Shown: positions 1 to 9,886 of the stretch, piece after piece
How positions within the stretch are numbered: the first letter of the stretch is position 1
How the letters are laid out: each line of letters opens with the position of its first letter
IMG/VR virus record: IMGVR_UViG_3300027963_000210
Location: 1 to 32,286 of that record
DNA: 32,286 nt
Direction: 5' to 3' (one strand)
Source: a virus
Position numbers and translations under genes: made by a program
Notes under the pieces: generated by a model
Told to the model about the DNA's origin: nothing
Databases searched by the model: none
What the model saw: only the letters and a program-made list of their open reading frames with translations

Positions 1-1056
1 ATTGGTTATGGCGGTCAGTTTGAGGGGTACGAGACCCAGTGGAAGACTGCGAACACGAATAATTGGCCTTATTTGGAGGTCAACCCGGATGTAACGGACG
101 GTCAGGGCGCGGTTTTGCCATTGCCGCAACGTGCGCAACCGCCAATGGCGTCATCTGGCCTGTTGCAAGCTAAAGTTGGCGCTTCCGAGGACATTAAGTC
201 TTCAACTGGGCAGTACAACGCATCTTTAGGCATGACTTCTAACGAGCGTTCTGGCAGGGCTATCTTAGCCCGTCAGCGCGAAGGTGATGTTGGCACTTAC
301 CACTACCAAGACAACCTAGCACGGGCGGTGCGGTACGTTGGCCGGCAGTTGGTTGACATGATTCCCAAGATTTACGACACGCAGCGCATCGCCCGCATTA
401 TCGGAATTGATGGCGAGACGAAGATGGTCAAGATTGACCCGATGCAAGCCGAGCCGGTGCGTAAGATCCAGAATCAAGAAGGCATTGTGATCGACAAGAT
501 TTACAATCCTGCAGTTGGCAAGTACGACGTAGTGGTTGCGACTGGTCCGGGTTACGCCACCAAGCGCCAAGAGGCGCTAGAAGCAATGGCTCAACTGTTG
601 CAGGGTAACCCGCAGTTGTGGGCTGTTGCTGGCGACCTATTCGTCAAAAATATGGATTGGCCTGGAGCTCAGGAGATGGCCAAGCGGTTTGCCAAGACGA
701 TTGATCCCAAGCTCATGGGCGACGCCGAGGATAATCCAGAACTGCAAGCTGCCAACCAGCAAATGCAAGCGATGGCGGCAGAATTGGATCAGTTGCACCA
801 GATGTTGCAGAATGTCGGCAAGTCAATGGAAGCGCAAGACATGGAGCGCAAGGATTACGAAGCTAGGATTAAGGCGTTTGACGCTGAGACTAAGCGCATC
901 AGCGCGGTCCAAGCTGGTATGTCAGAGCAGCAGATCCAAGACATTGCGATGGGTGTAGTGGCTGCGGCTATGGAATCACAGAGTATGCTAATGCCGGAAA
1001 TGCGTGAAGAACCCGTGCAAATGGATATGATGCCGGAACAAGGGATGATGCAATGA
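1..1056 (+). CDS. P22-like portal protein, C-terminal part (5' end outside window)
   Basis: The reading frame is open from base 1, so the start codon lies upstream and only about 351 C-terminal residues are present. The segment contains a conserved block typical of P22-type portals (SSTGQYNASLG, then TSNERSGRAI and a YHYQDNLARAV helix), followed by a DMIPKIYDTQR stretch and a Gln/Met-rich helical tail (barrel-like C-terminus). The portal is the dodecameric ring at one head vertex through which DNA is packaged and ejected. It is recognised by family resemblance and by its position upstream of scaffold and coat. The stop overlaps the next start (ATGA at 1053-1056), which indicates translational coupling. 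In P22, portal is followed directly by scaffold and coat; here about 8 kb of other genes intervene. Confidence 0.9.
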   Translation: MGYGGQFEGYETQWKTANTNNWPYLEVNPDVTDGQGAVLPLPQRAQPPMASSGLLQAKVGASEDIKSSTGQYNASLGMTSNERSGRAILARQREGDVGTYHYQDNLARAVRYVGRQLVDMIPKIYDTQRIARIIGIDGETKMVKIDPMQAEPVRKIQNQEGIVIDKIYNPAVGKYDVVVATGPGYATKRQEALEAMAQLLQGNPQLWAVAGDLFVKNMDWPGAQEMAKRFAKTIDPKLMGDAEDNPELQAANQQMQAMAAELDQLHQMLQNVGKSMEAQDMERKDYEARIKAFDAETKRISAVQAGMSEQQIQDIAMGVVAAAMESQSMLMPEMREEPVQMDMMPEQGMMQ

Positions 1057-1415
1057 AACCCGCTGATTTTGTCGGTCTGCTATTCTTGGGGCGTGATGTA
1101 GCCCATAGCGTACATCTGAACACCCGCAGTTACAGCAAGCACAAGGCGTTGCAGAAGTTCTACGAACTGATTATTGAAGCGGCAGATGATTTTGCTGAGG
1201 CGTACCAAGGTCGGCACGGTCTTATCGGCCCAATTACGTTGATGACTGCCAAGAAAACGACTAACATCATAGAATTCTTGGAAGAACAACTGAAGGAAAT
1301 CGAGTCTTGTCGGTACGAAGTTGTTGACAAGACGGATATGTCTTTGCAGCAGTTGATTGACAACATCATTGAAGTTTATCTAAGAACCCTCTACAAACTG
1401 CGCTTCTTGGCGTGA
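1053..1415 (+). CDS. DUF5856-like small helical protein
   Basis: A 120-residue, mostly helical protein. It resembles the phage DUF5856 family (ferritin-like/Dps-like helical bundle) in length and in the pattern HSVHLNTRSYSKHKAL, then EAADDFAEAYQGRHGLIGP, then IEFLEEQLKEIE. The His and acidic residues in these helices (H near position 22, H near 30, E/D around 45-53) could bind metal, but this is an inference. The start ATG overlaps the portal stop by 4 bases, so expression is probably coupled to the portal. No signal peptide or membrane segment is seen. The function in phages is not established, and family recognition is from memory of the pattern. Confidence 0.65.
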   Translation: MKPADFVGLLFLGRDVAHSVHLNTRSYSKHKALQKFYELIIEAADDFAEAYQGRHGLIGPITLMTAKKTTNIIEFLEEQLKEIESCRYEVVDKTDMSLQQLIDNIIEVYLRTLYKLRFLA

Positions 1416-1422
1416 GGTAATT

Positions 1423-1698
1423 ATGGCCGCAACGTACAAATATCTAACGGCAACTTCTAACGTCAAGCCGATGGCGGGTAAGCTCAAGGGCATTTTTGTG
1501 TCTGCGGCCAGCAGTACCCCAACAATTACGGTTTACAACAGCGCCGCTGCTACCACGACTGACACAATTGTTGGTGTGTTTACGCCAACGGGTGCAACCA
1601 GTTACGTGTTTACTGGCGACGAGGGCGGCGTGTACTTTAGCTCTGGCTTGTACATTGTGATTAGCGGAACTGTTACTGCAACTGTGTTTTTCGAGTAA
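1423..1698 (+). CDS. Small beta-rich hypothetical virion protein
   Basis: A 91-residue protein rich in Thr, Ser, Val and Ala with alternating beta-strand-like segments (TITVYNSAAATTTDTIVG, then GGVYFSSGLYIVISGT). No Cys, no signal peptide. GAGG followed by TAATT precedes the ATG, giving a reasonable ribosome site. It ends 3 bases before the start of the giant fibre gene and is almost certainly co-transcribed with it. The composition resembles small decoration or fibre-associated proteins of tailed phages. I do not recognise a named family; a structural or fibre-assembly role is inferred from composition and position only. Confidence 0.7.
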   Translation: MAATYKYLTATSNVKPMAGKLKGIFVSAASSTPTITVYNSAAATTTDTIVGVFTPTGATSYVFTGDEGGVYFSSGLYIVISGTVTATVFFE

Positions 1699-1701
1699 AG
1701 C

Positions 1702-4700
1702 ATGGCAAATACCACGATTTCGGGACTGCCACAGGCAGATACCCCGCTTGCGGGAACTGAAGTTGTACCTATTGTTCAAGACGGGGTAACCAAACAAGTT
1801 GCCGTCAGTAACATTGGAGGCGGCGGGTCTGGTTCGGTAGTTAGCGTAGGCACTGGCGCTGGCCTTACTGGTGGTCCAATTACCACTAGCGGAACGATTA
1901 GTCTAGATACAACTAGTGTATCTGCTGGTAGTTATACAAACACAAGCCTAACAGTTGACTCATACGGTCGGGTTACTGCTGCTTCTGACGGTACGTCCAC
2001 GGTCGCAAGCGTTACCGGAACCGCCAATCAAATTACGGCTTCGGGATCGTCTGCCGTTACGTTGTCTTTGCCTAACGCGCTGACCTTTACGGGCAAAACT
2101 GTTACCAATGGCTCCTTTACCGGCAGCACGATCAATAACGCATCTGTTGGGGCTACCACCCCATCCACTGGCGCGTTTACGTCTTTAGTAGCTTCTACAG
2201 GTCAAGTTACTACTTCTCCAGCCAGCGCAAACGACATTGTTAACAAAGCGTATGTTGACGCTATTGCTGCTGGTTTAACTTTCCACACAGCTTGTAATCT
2301 TGCAACAACTGCCGCTTTGCCAACGATCACGTACAACAATGGATCGTCTGGTGTTGGTGCAACGCTTACGGCAACGGGTAATGGTGCGCTAACGGTTGAC
2401 TCGGTTACCCCTAGCGTTGGCAACCGGATTCTTGTTAAGAATCAAGCATCTGCGCTACAAAACGGTGTTTATACTGTAACTACAGTTGGTGACGGATCTA
2501 CGGCTTTTGTGCTGACCCGTGCAACTGATATGAACACGGCGGGAACTGGGTACGACCAAGTTAATACTGGTAATTATTTTTTAATTACTTCTGGTTCTAC
2601 GTTAGTCAACACTTCTTGGGTTCTTACCACTTTAGCGCCGATTACTATTGGTACGACAAGTTTGGTGTTTACTCAATTTGCGACTGGTGCAAATTCGTAC
2701 TCTAATGGCACTGGTTTGTCGTTGGCTGGCAATCAGTTCAGTATTACAAACACGCCAGTAACGTCTGGTAGTTACGGCAGCGGATCGCAAGTCCCTACAA
2801 TTTCTGTAAATGCCCAGGGGCAATTAACAGCAGCGGCAAATACTAATATTGCTATTTCTGCTTCGCAGATTACTTCTGGCACGGTCGGAATTACTTACGG
2901 TGGTACGGGCGCGAACACGCAGCAAGCTGCAATTAACGCTTTAGCGGGTGCTACAACGTCTGGGTCTTTTTTGCGTGGGAATGGCACAAATGTGTCAATG
3001 TCCACAATTCAAGTGGCAGATGTACCGACGCTGAACCAAAATACAACTGGGACTGCCTCAAACGTAACTGGCGTAGTTGCTATTGCTAAAGGCGGCACTG
3101 GTAGCACTACAGCAAACACTGCTCTGAATGCTTTGTTGCCGGCTCAAGCTGGCAATGCTAATTACTACCTTAAAACTGACGGTACTAACACTACTTGGGC
3201 TGCTGCCAGCGGGGGCGGCTCGGGAACTGTTACAGCGGTTTCTGTTGTACCTGCAAATGGTTTGGCTGGTACGGTAGCAACTGCATCAACAACACCAACA
3301 ATTACACTTTCAACTACTGTTACTGGACTTTTGAAAGGAAATGGAACGGCAATTAGTGCAGCAATAAGCGGCACTGATTACGCTCCTGCAACTTCTGGCA
3401 ATTCCATCGTATATGGGAATGGCTTTGGTGGGTTTTCTAACGTAACGGTTGGCAGTGGTCTAAGTTTTTCTTCTGGGACGTTGGCGGTTACTGGTGCTGG
3501 AACAGTTACCAGCGTTGCAGCAACGTCGCCTGTTGCATCTAGTGGTGGCGCAACGCCAACTATTAGCCTTAACGCTGGTTATGGAGATACGTTAAACCCA
3601 TACGCAATCAAAACGGCTAATTATGTACTAGCCGCACCGAATGGATCTGCTGGTGTTCCTACTTTCCGCGCTATTGCTGCCGCTGACATCCCAACGCTAA
3701 ACCAAAACACTACAGGTACAGCAGCAGGATTGTCAGCAACTCTTGCTGTAAACAGGGGCGGCACAGGAACAACGACATTAAGTGGAATTGCAAAAGGTAA
3801 CGGAACTAGCGCATTTACAGCGGCAGTTGCTGGGACCGATTATCAAGCCCCCATCACGCTCACCACAACCGGCACGAGCGGAGCGGCGACGTTTATCGGG
3901 AATACGCTTAATATCCCAAACTACGCTACGAGTGGCGGGTCTGGAACGGTTACAAGCGTTTCAGTAGTATCTGCGAATGGTTTGGCGGGAACAGTAGCAA
4001 ATGCTACGACAACCCCAGCGATTACGCTTTCTACTAGCATTACGGGCGTTCTCAAAGGCAACGGAACCGCCATCAGCGCAGCAACCGCTGGAACGGATTA
4101 CCAAGCCCCAATCACACTAACAACAACTGGCACTAGCGGCGCTGCCACCTTTGTTGGTAACACACTTAACATCCCAAGCTATGCGGGAACTGTAACGTCT
4201 GTTGGCGGCACGGGTACGGTAAACGGCATTACGCTTACCGGAACGGTCACTAGCAGCGGAAACTTGACGCTTGGCGGAACTCTTTCTAACGTCAGTCTTG
4301 CAACACAAGTGACCGGCAATTTGCCGGTTACAAATCTGAATAGCGGAACGTCTGCATCCAGCACAACATTCTGGAGAGGCGACGGTACTTGGGCTACTCC
4401 TGTTGGCGGCGGTACGGTGACAAGTGTCACCGGAACGTCTCCTGTCGCGTCAAGCGGCGGCACAACTCCTGCAATCAGTTTAAACGCGGCATATGGGGAC
4501 ACGCTCAACCCTTATGCAAGCAAGAGCGCAAACTTTATCCTAGCTGCTCCAAACGGTTCGGCTGGCGTTCCGACGTTTAGGGCAGTTGTCGCGGCTGATA
4601 TTCCGACGCTTAACCAGAACACGACAGGCACGGCGTCAAATGTCACTGGGACGGTTGCAACCGCGAACGGCGGCACTGGACTAACGTCATACACCGCTAA

Positions 4701-6588
4701 CGGTGTTGTGTATGCGTCTAGCTCAAGCGCGTTAGCTACTGGGTCGGCGCTGACGTTTAACGGAACAAACCTTGGCCTAGGGGTTACGCCAAGTTCTTGG
4801 GCAACAAATTTTAAGGCTATCCAGATTGCAACATCTGGTGTTAGTTTATTTAGTGACGACGCAGAAGCGGCATGGTTTGCCACTAATGCTTATTGGGCTA
4901 CAGGGGCAATTCCAAAATATTTAGCTAGTACGTATGCGGCGGCATATAGGATGCAAAGAACTACTGGAGACCACCAGTGGTACATAGCCCCATCCGGCAC
5001 GGCAGGTAACACAGTTACCTTTACTCAAGCGATGACGCTAAATGCGTCAGGCAAATTGAGTTTGTTAAATACGCAGTCATACGCCATCAAAACCAACGCA
5101 AATGTTGATTGCGATGTCGTTACGTTGACATCTGGAAATGTGCTTCAGCTAGGCGGCGGCGGGGCAACTGATAGCATTCAGTTCTGGAATCAAGGCCTAG
5201 AACAGATGCGCCTTAATTCTTCCGGCAACCTTGGTATTGGTACGACTTCGGCTGGATCTAAACTTGACGTTAAAGGCACGTTGCGTTTATCCGGCGCAAC
5301 GTCTGGTTATGTTGGTTTAGCGCCAGCGGCAACAGCTGGATCTACCACATACACGTTGCCTTCTGCCGATGGCACTGCCGGTCAAGTACTGTCAACTAAC
5401 GGTTCAGGAACTTTGTCCTGGGCAAGTGGTGGTGGCGGTGGAAGTCCGGGCGGCAGCACAACACAGGTTCAGTACAACAACGCCGGGGCGTTTGCAGGGT
5501 CTGCAAACTTGACGTTTGATGGAACAACTACTACCGCTGCGTCAGTTGCATACAAAGGCGCAACAAGCGGAACCGTTACGCTAACAGCCCCCGCTGTAGC
5601 GGGTACGCAAAGTTACACATTGCCAACTGCACTTCCAACGGTTAATGGACAACTTTTAAGCTGTACAACCGGCGGGGTAATGAGTTGGTCAAGTTTCTTG
5701 CCCGGACTTGTTATTGAATTGCTAGTTGTTGGCGGCGGCGGCGGCGGCGGTTCTCGTTTTGCAGGTGGCGGCGGCGCAGGTGGGTATTTAACTTCTACAG
5801 TAAACGGCGTTGTTGCAACTTCGTACACAATAGCTATTGGAGGGGGAGGCGCTGGTGGGTTAGGAACTGGAGGTTCGGGAACTTCTGGAGCAAGCAACGG
5901 ATCAAACGGAAGTTTTTCAGAGTTTTATTTAACAAGTTCTGGAACAGGTAGCGGAACTAAGTCTCTTGGTGGTGGTGGCGGCGGTGCTGGCGACTCTGGT
6001 AATGGTTTGGCCGGTGCATCTGGCGGCGGCGGTGCTGGTCGATTTGCTTCAACTGGAGGAACTGCAACTTCTGGGCAAGGTAGCGCGGGCGGGAATTCAA
6101 CCCAAACTGGCGGTACAACTAATGTGTTTGCTGGGGCTGGAGGCGGCGGTGCAGGTGGTGCAGGTGGAACAGGTGGATTTGCTGGAAATGGTGTAGGTGG
6201 CAATGGCACGGCTTCAACAATTTCAGGTTCATCGGTTACTTATGCGACTGGTGGAGGTGGAGGCGGTTCTAATGACGGTGTTGTAACGAACGGATATAAC
6301 GGCGGATCTAGCAACGTAAATGGCGGGAAAGGTCAAGCGGCCAATGGTACGCCTGCTGCGGTTGCTGGTTCGGCAAATTCAGGTGGTGGTGGCGGTGGAG
6401 GTTCGTGGGTTTCTGGTGCAGTTAATGGCCCCGGAGCTGCTGGTGGGTCTGGTGTTGTTATTATGAAATACCCAGACAACTACACCATAACCATTGGTGT
6501 TGGTCTCACTGGTTCAACTACTGCCGCATCTGGCGGTTATAAAGTAACGACCATTACGGCTGGCACTGGTACTGTAACTTGGGCATAA
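1702..6588 (+). CDS. Giant repetitive tail fibre with Gly-rich tip
   Basis: A 1628-residue fibre protein. The N-terminus (about 1-30, [21 protein letters not shown]) is the phage-fibre leader often found in virion-attached fibres. Residues about 45-1150 consist of beta-repeat modules with recurring GGTGx[17 protein letters not shown] and FRGDGTWA-type motifs. Residues about 1180-1260 carry an [21 protein letters not shown] unit. From about 1333 to 1595 there is a very Gly-rich domain (runs of 6-8 Gly, ending [12 protein letters not shown]), which matches the Gly-rich adhesin/tip domains of phage fibres. No C-terminal S74 chaperone/peptidase is visible. The likely role is host receptor binding at the tail. 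Internal repeats are near-identical in protein but diverged at silent sites. It lies in a receptor-binding block between portal and scaffold. Confidence 0.88.
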   Translation: MANTTISGLPQADTPLAGTEVVPIVQDGVTKQVAVSNIGGGGSGSVVSVGTGAGLTGGPITTSGTISLDTTSVSAGSYTNTSLTVDSYGRVTAASDGTSTVASVTGTANQITASGSSAVTLSLPNALTFTGKTVTNGSFTGSTINNASVGATTPSTGAFTSLVASTGQVTTSPASANDIVNKAYVDAIAAGLTFHTACNLATTAALPTITYNNGSSGVGATLTATGNGALTVDSVTPSVGNRILVKNQASALQNGVYTVTTVGDGSTAFVLTRATDMNTAGTGYDQVNTGNYFLITSGSTLVNTSWVLTTLAPITIGTTSLVFTQFATGANSYSNGTGLSLAGNQFSITNTPVTSGSYGSGSQVPTISVNAQGQLTAAANTNIAISASQITSGTVGITYGGTGANTQQAAINALAGATTSGSFLRGNGTNVSMSTIQVADVPTLNQNTTGTASNVTGVVAIAKGGTGSTTANTALNALLPAQAGNANYYLKTDGTNTTWAAASGGGSGTVTAVSVVPANGLAGTVATASTTPTITLSTTVTGLLKGNGTAISAAISGTDYAPATSGNSIVYGNGFGGFSNVTVGSGLSFSSGTLAVTGAGTVTSVAATSPVASSGGATPTISLNAGYGDTLNPYAIKTANYVLAAPNGSAGVPTFRAIAAADIPTLNQNTTGTAAGLSATLAVNRGGTGTTTLSGIAKGNGTSAFTAAVAGTDYQAPITLTTTGTSGAATFIGNTLNIPNYATSGGSGTVTSVSVVSANGLAGTVANATTTPAITLSTSITGVLKGNGTAISAATAGTDYQAPITLTTTGTSGAATFVGNTLNIPSYAGTVTSVGGTGTVNGITLTGTVTSSGNLTLGGTLSNVSLATQVTGNLPVTNLNSGTSASSTTFWRGDGTWATPVGGGTVTSVTGTSPVASSGGTTPAISLNAAYGDTLNPYASKSANFILAAPNGSAGVPTFRAVVAADIPTLNQNTTGTASNVTGTVATANGGTGLTSYTANGVVYASSSSALATGSALTFNGTNLGLGVTPSSWATNFKAIQIATSGVSLFSDDAEAAWFATNAYWATGAIPKYLASTYAAAYRMQRTTGDHQWYIAPSGTAGNTVTFTQAMTLNASGKLSLLNTQSYAIKTNANVDCDVVTLTSGNVLQLGGGGATDSIQFWNQGLEQMRLNSSGNLGIGTTSAGSKLDVKGTLRLSGATSGYVGLAPAATAGSTTYTLPSADGTAGQVLSTNGSGTLSWASGGGGGSPGGSTTQVQYNNAGAFAGSANLTFDGTTTTAASVAYKGATSGTVTLTAPAVAGTQSYTLPTALPTVNGQLLSCTTGGVMSWSSFLPGLVIELLVVGGGGGGGSRFAGGGGAGGYLTSTVNGVVATSYTIAIGGGGAGGLGTGGSGTSGASNGSNGSFSEFYLTSSGTGSGTKSLGGGGGGAGDSGNGLAGASGGGGAGRFASTGGTATSGQGSAGGNSTQTGGTTNVFAGAGGGGAGGAGGTGGFAGNGVGGNGTASTISGSSVTYATGGGGGGSNDGVVTNGYNGGSSNVNGGKGQAANGTPAAVAGSANSGGGGGGGSWVSGAVNGPGAAGGSGVVIMKYPDNYTITIGVGLTGSTTAASGGYKVTTITAGTGTVTWA
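3223..3390 (+). repeat. Fibre repeat type A, copy 1
   Basis: This encodes a roughly 55-residue module running from [16 protein letters not shown] to [10 protein letters not shown] and GTDY. Copy 2 lies at 3943-4110. The proteins are close to identical while many third codon positions differ. Confidence 0.8.
3499..3723 (+). repeat. Fibre repeat type B, copy 1
   Basis: A roughly 75-residue module (SPVASSGG, then [21 protein letters not shown] and [14 protein letters not shown]). It is repeated at 4411-4635. A shorter version of its end ([15 protein letters not shown]) also occurs near 3028. Confidence 0.8.
3832..3927 (+). repeat. Fibre repeat type C, copy 1
   Basis: A 32-residue unit beginning [17 protein letters not shown] and ending NTLNIPNYA. 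It overlaps the junction of other modules. Its partner is at 4090-4185. Confidence 0.8.
3943..4110 (+). repeat. Fibre repeat type A, copy 2
   Basis: The second copy of the type A module ([16 protein letters not shown] to [10 protein letters not shown] and GTDY). It is in the same frame as copy 1 at 3223-3390. Confidence 0.8.
4090..4185 (+). repeat. Fibre repeat type C, copy 2
   Basis: The second copy of the 32-residue type C unit. Only two residues differ from copy 1 (F/V-I and N/S positions), while the DNA differs at many silent sites. Confidence 0.8.
4411..4635 (+). repeat. Fibre repeat type B, copy 2
   Basis: The second copy of the type B module. [21 protein letters not shown] and [14 protein letters not shown] are conserved, with many silent differences from copy 1 at 3499-3723. 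Confidence 0.8.
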
Positions 6589-6590
6589 AA

Positions 6591-6968
6591 ATGGCACATT
6601 ACGCTGAATTAAATCACGAAAATATTGTCATCCGAGTAATCCCTGGGCCGGATGAAACTATTCAGTCTGGTTTGGAACAACTTTATTTGATGCAAACCGG
6701 AAACATTTGGAAACGCACAAGTTACAACACGTATGGTGGTCGGCATCCAGAAAATCGTCCGTTTCGTAAAAACTACGCTGGGATTGGTTACAAGTACGAC
6801 GCCCAACGAGATGCTTTTATCCCACCACAACCATTTCCGTCTTGGACGTTAAACGAAGACACTTGTCTTTGGGAAGCGCCAATTTTTATACCCCAAGACG
6901 GCCAACGTTATTACTGGGATGAAACGACAACAAATTGGGTTGTACGGCAACCTGAACTTTCTGAATAA
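6591..6968 (+). CDS. Small fibre-associated conserved phage protein
   Basis: A 125-residue protein beginning MAHYAELNHENIVIRVI. This N-terminus and the WDETTTNWVV end are typical of a small protein family next to fibre genes in many aquatic phages (often MAHFAxLDENNxVxxVI). I chose ATG 6591 because it matches the family start and lies 2 bases after the fibre stop; an in-frame TTG at 6579 would overlap the fibre gene. No signal peptide or TM. Aromatic-rich (Trp, Tyr), compact and probably beta. The function is unknown; a fibre accessory or small adhesin role is inferred from context. Confidence 0.8.
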   Translation: MAHYAELNHENIVIRVIPGPDETIQSGLEQLYLMQTGNIWKRTSYNTYGGRHPENRPFRKNYAGIGYKYDAQRDAFIPPQPFPSWTLNEDTCLWEAPIFIPQDGQRYYWDETTTNWVVRQPELSE

Positions 6969-6976
6969 GGCACAAA

Positions 6977-9088
6977 ATGGCAGTTAATCTTTCACCACTC
7001 GGCGGCGCTGGTTGGCAGTTTTTTGACAACAACGGTATTCCGTTGGCCGGTGGGAAAATTTACACGTATGCGGCTGGGGCAACTACGCCGCAAACCACAT
7101 ACACCACTAATACTGGTTTAACGCCGCATTCAAACCCAATTATTTTAAATTCTGCGGGCCGCGTACCGTCAAGTAGCGAAATTTGGTTAACGGCTGGTGC
7201 TTCGTATAAATTTGTTTTAAAAGACAGTTTAGATGTCTTAATTGCAACTTACGATAACATTTCAACTTTATTTAACACCTCGGCTTCTTTAGTATCTTAC
7301 CAACCTTTGGGAACTGGTGCCGTGGCAACAACTGTGCAAGCTAAATTGCAACAGACTGTTAGCGTTAAAGATTTTGGGGCTGTTGGTGACGGTGTTACAG
7401 ACGACACGGCGGCTATTCAAGCGGCATTGAATGCTACGGCTACTGGCGGCACGGTGTTGGTGACAACTGGCACTTTTAAACTTACTGGCACTTTGACCGC
7501 TCCAAACAACGTGACGTTGGCTGGCCTTGGTTATGGTTCATTGTTGCAGCAAACAGCTAGAAATCAGAACATTATTACGCTGGGCAACAACAGCACAATA
7601 ACCAACTTGCGTATGCAAGGCGACGGTGTTAACTCAGGCGGAACGGCCAATTTTGAAGTTAACAACGGCGTTTACATTTCTGGCAAACGCGGCGCACGAG
7701 TTATTGGATGCTGGATTCACGGGTTTGAATACAACGGCGTTTATATTGCAAACTCCACGGAATACCAGATTCAAAATAACAGATTCTGGGGCCAGCTATA
7801 TTCCATCAATAGCGGCTCAGATGTGATTGTGTACTCGGGCACTTCTGGTGCTCGCGGAATGATTACCAACAACTTTTTTCTTTCTAACAATAGCCAAGCC
7901 TGTTACGTCAATGCTCTAGGCAACGATACTGACATTTTGGTGGAAAACAATCTAGCCGCAACGCTAGACCCTACAACTTTCCAACCAGTTGATTCAGCAT
8001 CGCTATTGCGCCGCCACAGTTACATTTTGGGTTATGTTGGCACTGGCGGCGGGAGAATTATTTGTTCAGGAAACTTTAGTTTCAATACGCGGCAGACTGG
8101 GGTTTATTGGCAAGCGGCGGCGTCTACAACTGGAAGCGTTTTGATTGTTGGCAACTACATCCGCAACGCCGGGGTGAACGCTTTAGAACCCGCTTTGGCT
8201 GCGGGTATTTACCTTGCAGCGCAAGGCAAAGCAGACGTTGTTTCAAACAACATTGTTGATGGTATGCAACAGGCCGGATTTGTTGTTGCTGCCGGAATTT
8301 CTTTGTTGCCCGGAAACGTTGGCGTTGGGGCAGAAAACAACACTTTAATTGCCAACAATTCAATTTATAACTCATCGGCCCACGGAATTTACATTGGGGC
8401 GCGTGCTCAAAACGCCAAAGTGGTCAACAACACAATTTCAACATCTACACAAGCTTATATTGTTGTAACCCCTGATGCCGCATTTACTGGCGGTGGGTAC
8501 ATGGATATTGTGGGCAATCGCGGTTTTGGAATTGCCCAAGGCACTTTTGGTATTTATGTAGACCAACAAGCATCTTCTGCCCAATACAACTTCACCGACA
8601 ACACGTTGGTGGGGTACGACAATACCACTGCGACCACTGCAAATTCTGGAATATTTTTGCGGCAATTTTCTACTGGGGCAAGTTTTACTAACAACCGAAT
8701 AGAAAATTTCTACAATGGGTTTGGTTCCGACGTTTATTGCAATGTTCGTAGCAATTTACGATTTATTGGAAACAAATTTAGAAATTGCAATGTAGCTTAT
8801 CAAGCTGGATCTAGCACAAACGGCACACTAATTACGCAGCAAGATCTTTTGGTTAGCACAACCAACTATCAGTCAAGTTCAATACTATCTGGAATTCGCG
8901 CTGTGTACCCCGGATTGGTAACTCAAGATAACAGCGCAACGGTTTTTTTCAACGCCGCCCCAACAATCGGCAGTTGGCTTCGTGGCGATAAAGTGCAACA
9001 ATCAGTCCCTACCGTTGGTCAGCCAAAGGGATGGTTTTGTACTGTCGCTGGAACGCCTGGAACTTGGGTCAGCGAAGGCAACTTATAA
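6977..9088 (+). CDS. Tailspike with right-handed beta-helix (pectate-lyase-like)
   Basis: 703 residues. The N-terminus (about 1-110, with FDNNGIPLAGGKIYTYAAGATT and GRVPSSSEIW) is a head-binding domain of the kind that fixes tailspikes to P22-type tails. At about residue 130 begins VKDFGAVGDGVTDDTAAIQ, the hallmark start of pectate-lyase-3-type beta-helices. It is followed by many short N/G-rich coils (IxxNxI, VxxN patterns) to about residue 640. The ending GWFCTVAGTPGTW is a short C-terminal module shared by many phage spikes. The likely role is binding and cleavage of surface polysaccharide (O-antigen, capsule or EPS). Catalytic residues cannot be assigned from sequence alone. It sits beside the giant fibre, so the virion probably has two receptor-binding proteins. 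Confidence 0.88.
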   Translation: MAVNLSPLGGAGWQFFDNNGIPLAGGKIYTYAAGATTPQTTYTTNTGLTPHSNPIILNSAGRVPSSSEIWLTAGASYKFVLKDSLDVLIATYDNISTLFNTSASLVSYQPLGTGAVATTVQAKLQQTVSVKDFGAVGDGVTDDTAAIQAALNATATGGTVLVTTGTFKLTGTLTAPNNVTLAGLGYGSLLQQTARNQNIITLGNNSTITNLRMQGDGVNSGGTANFEVNNGVYISGKRGARVIGCWIHGFEYNGVYIANSTEYQIQNNRFWGQLYSINSGSDVIVYSGTSGARGMITNNFFLSNNSQACYVNALGNDTDILVENNLAATLDPTTFQPVDSASLLRRHSYILGYVGTGGGRIICSGNFSFNTRQTGVYWQAAASTTGSVLIVGNYIRNAGVNALEPALAAGIYLAAQGKADVVSNNIVDGMQQAGFVVAAGISLLPGNVGVGAENNTLIANNSIYNSSAHGIYIGARAQNAKVVNNTISTSTQAYIVVTPDAAFTGGGYMDIVGNRGFGIAQGTFGIYVDQQASSAQYNFTDNTLVGYDNTTATTANSGIFLRQFSTGASFTNNRIENFYNGFGSDVYCNVRSNLRFIGNKFRNCNVAYQAGSSTNGTLITQQDLLVSTTNYQSSSILSGIRAVYPGLVTQDNSATVFFNAAPTIGSWLRGDKVQQSVPTVGQPKGWFCTVAGTPGTWVSEGNL

Positions 9089-9133
9089 AACAACTGTACC
9101 GGCCCAGCAGACCGGGGAATCTTAGGATTCACA

Positions 9134-9868
9134 ATGTCGGAAGAAGTAGCGATTGCAGCGGAAGTAGCGCCCGCGCCGGAACTGGAAGCCACGGCGGCCC
9201 CAGAACCTGTAGATACGCCGGAAGTTGCGCCCAAGACATTCTCGCAAGAGGAACTTGATGCGGCAATTCAAAAACGCCTTGCTAGAGAACAGCGAAAGTG
9301 GGAGCGTGAGCGTCAAGCACCGCCGCCCGTTGCCGTTGATGTCCCGCCAGCAGATCAGTTTGATTCGGTTGATGCTTACGCAGAAGCCAAAGCAATCAAG
9401 TTAATTGAGCAGCGTGAACAGCATCGTCAACAGACGGAGATTCTTGAGGCATATCACGAACGTGAGGAAGAGGCTAGATCTAAATACGATGATTTTGAAC
9501 AAGTCGCGTATAATCCAACTCTTAAAATCACGACCGTGATGGCGCAAGCGATTCAAGCCTCTGATGCTGGCCCTGATGTAGCCTACTACCTCGGGTCCAA
9601 TCCAAAAGAGACCGATCGTATTTCCCGTCTTAGCCCGATTTTGCAAGCAAAGGAGATTGGACGTATTGAGGCTAAAATAGCCAACGATGTTCCAGTCAAA
9701 CGTACTACGTCCGCGCCCGCACCGATTAGTCCAGTAAACGCCCGCACTTCAGGCAATCCGAGTTATGACACGACCGACCCTAGGTCAACCAAAAGCATGA
9801 CTGCATCGGAATGGATTGAAGCAGAAAGGCTGCGCCAGACTAAGAAGTGGCAAGCTCAGAATCGCTAA
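9134..9868 (+). CDS. Capsid scaffolding protein
   Basis: A 244-residue acidic, Ala/Pro/Glu-rich protein. The N-terminus is disordered (EVAPAPELEATAAPEP), followed by FSQEELDAAIQKRLAREQRKW (about residues 36-56), a signature of phage scaffolds. Next come a charged coiled-coil region (about 80-115), a loop and a basic C-terminal helix (SEWIEAERLRQTKKWQAQN) that in P22-type scaffolds binds coat protein. It acts as a temporary internal core for procapsid assembly and is later released. It lies directly upstream of the coat gene, as in P22. AGGA precedes the ATG by about 6 bases. A weak hairpin (9117-9130) overlaps this ribosome site. Confidence 0.87.
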   Translation: MSEEVAIAAEVAPAPELEATAAPEPVDTPEVAPKTFSQEELDAAIQKRLAREQRKWERERQAPPPVAVDVPPADQFDSVDAYAEAKAIKLIEQREQHRQQTEILEAYHEREEEARSKYDDFEQVAYNPTLKITTVMAQAIQASDAGPDVAYYLGSNPKETDRISRLSPILQAKEIGRIEAKIANDVPVKRTTSAPAPISPVNARTSGNPSYDTTDPRSTKSMTASEWIEAERLRQTKKWQAQNR

Positions 9869-9886
9869 CTTCTTTTAGGAATTACC

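Noticed and set aside
5613-6209. Pro-rich - strand ORFs (94 aa each) opposite the Gly-rich fibre end
   Set aside because: Gly codons (GGN) read as Pro (NCC) on the other strand; these are shadows of the low-complexity fibre, with no ribosome site or independent signal.
9117-9130. Hairpin over the scaffold ribosome site as a translational switch
   Set aside because: Only a 5-bp stem, three pairs of it A-T, so stability is low; P22 scaffold is known to regulate itself, but this structure is too weak to claim.
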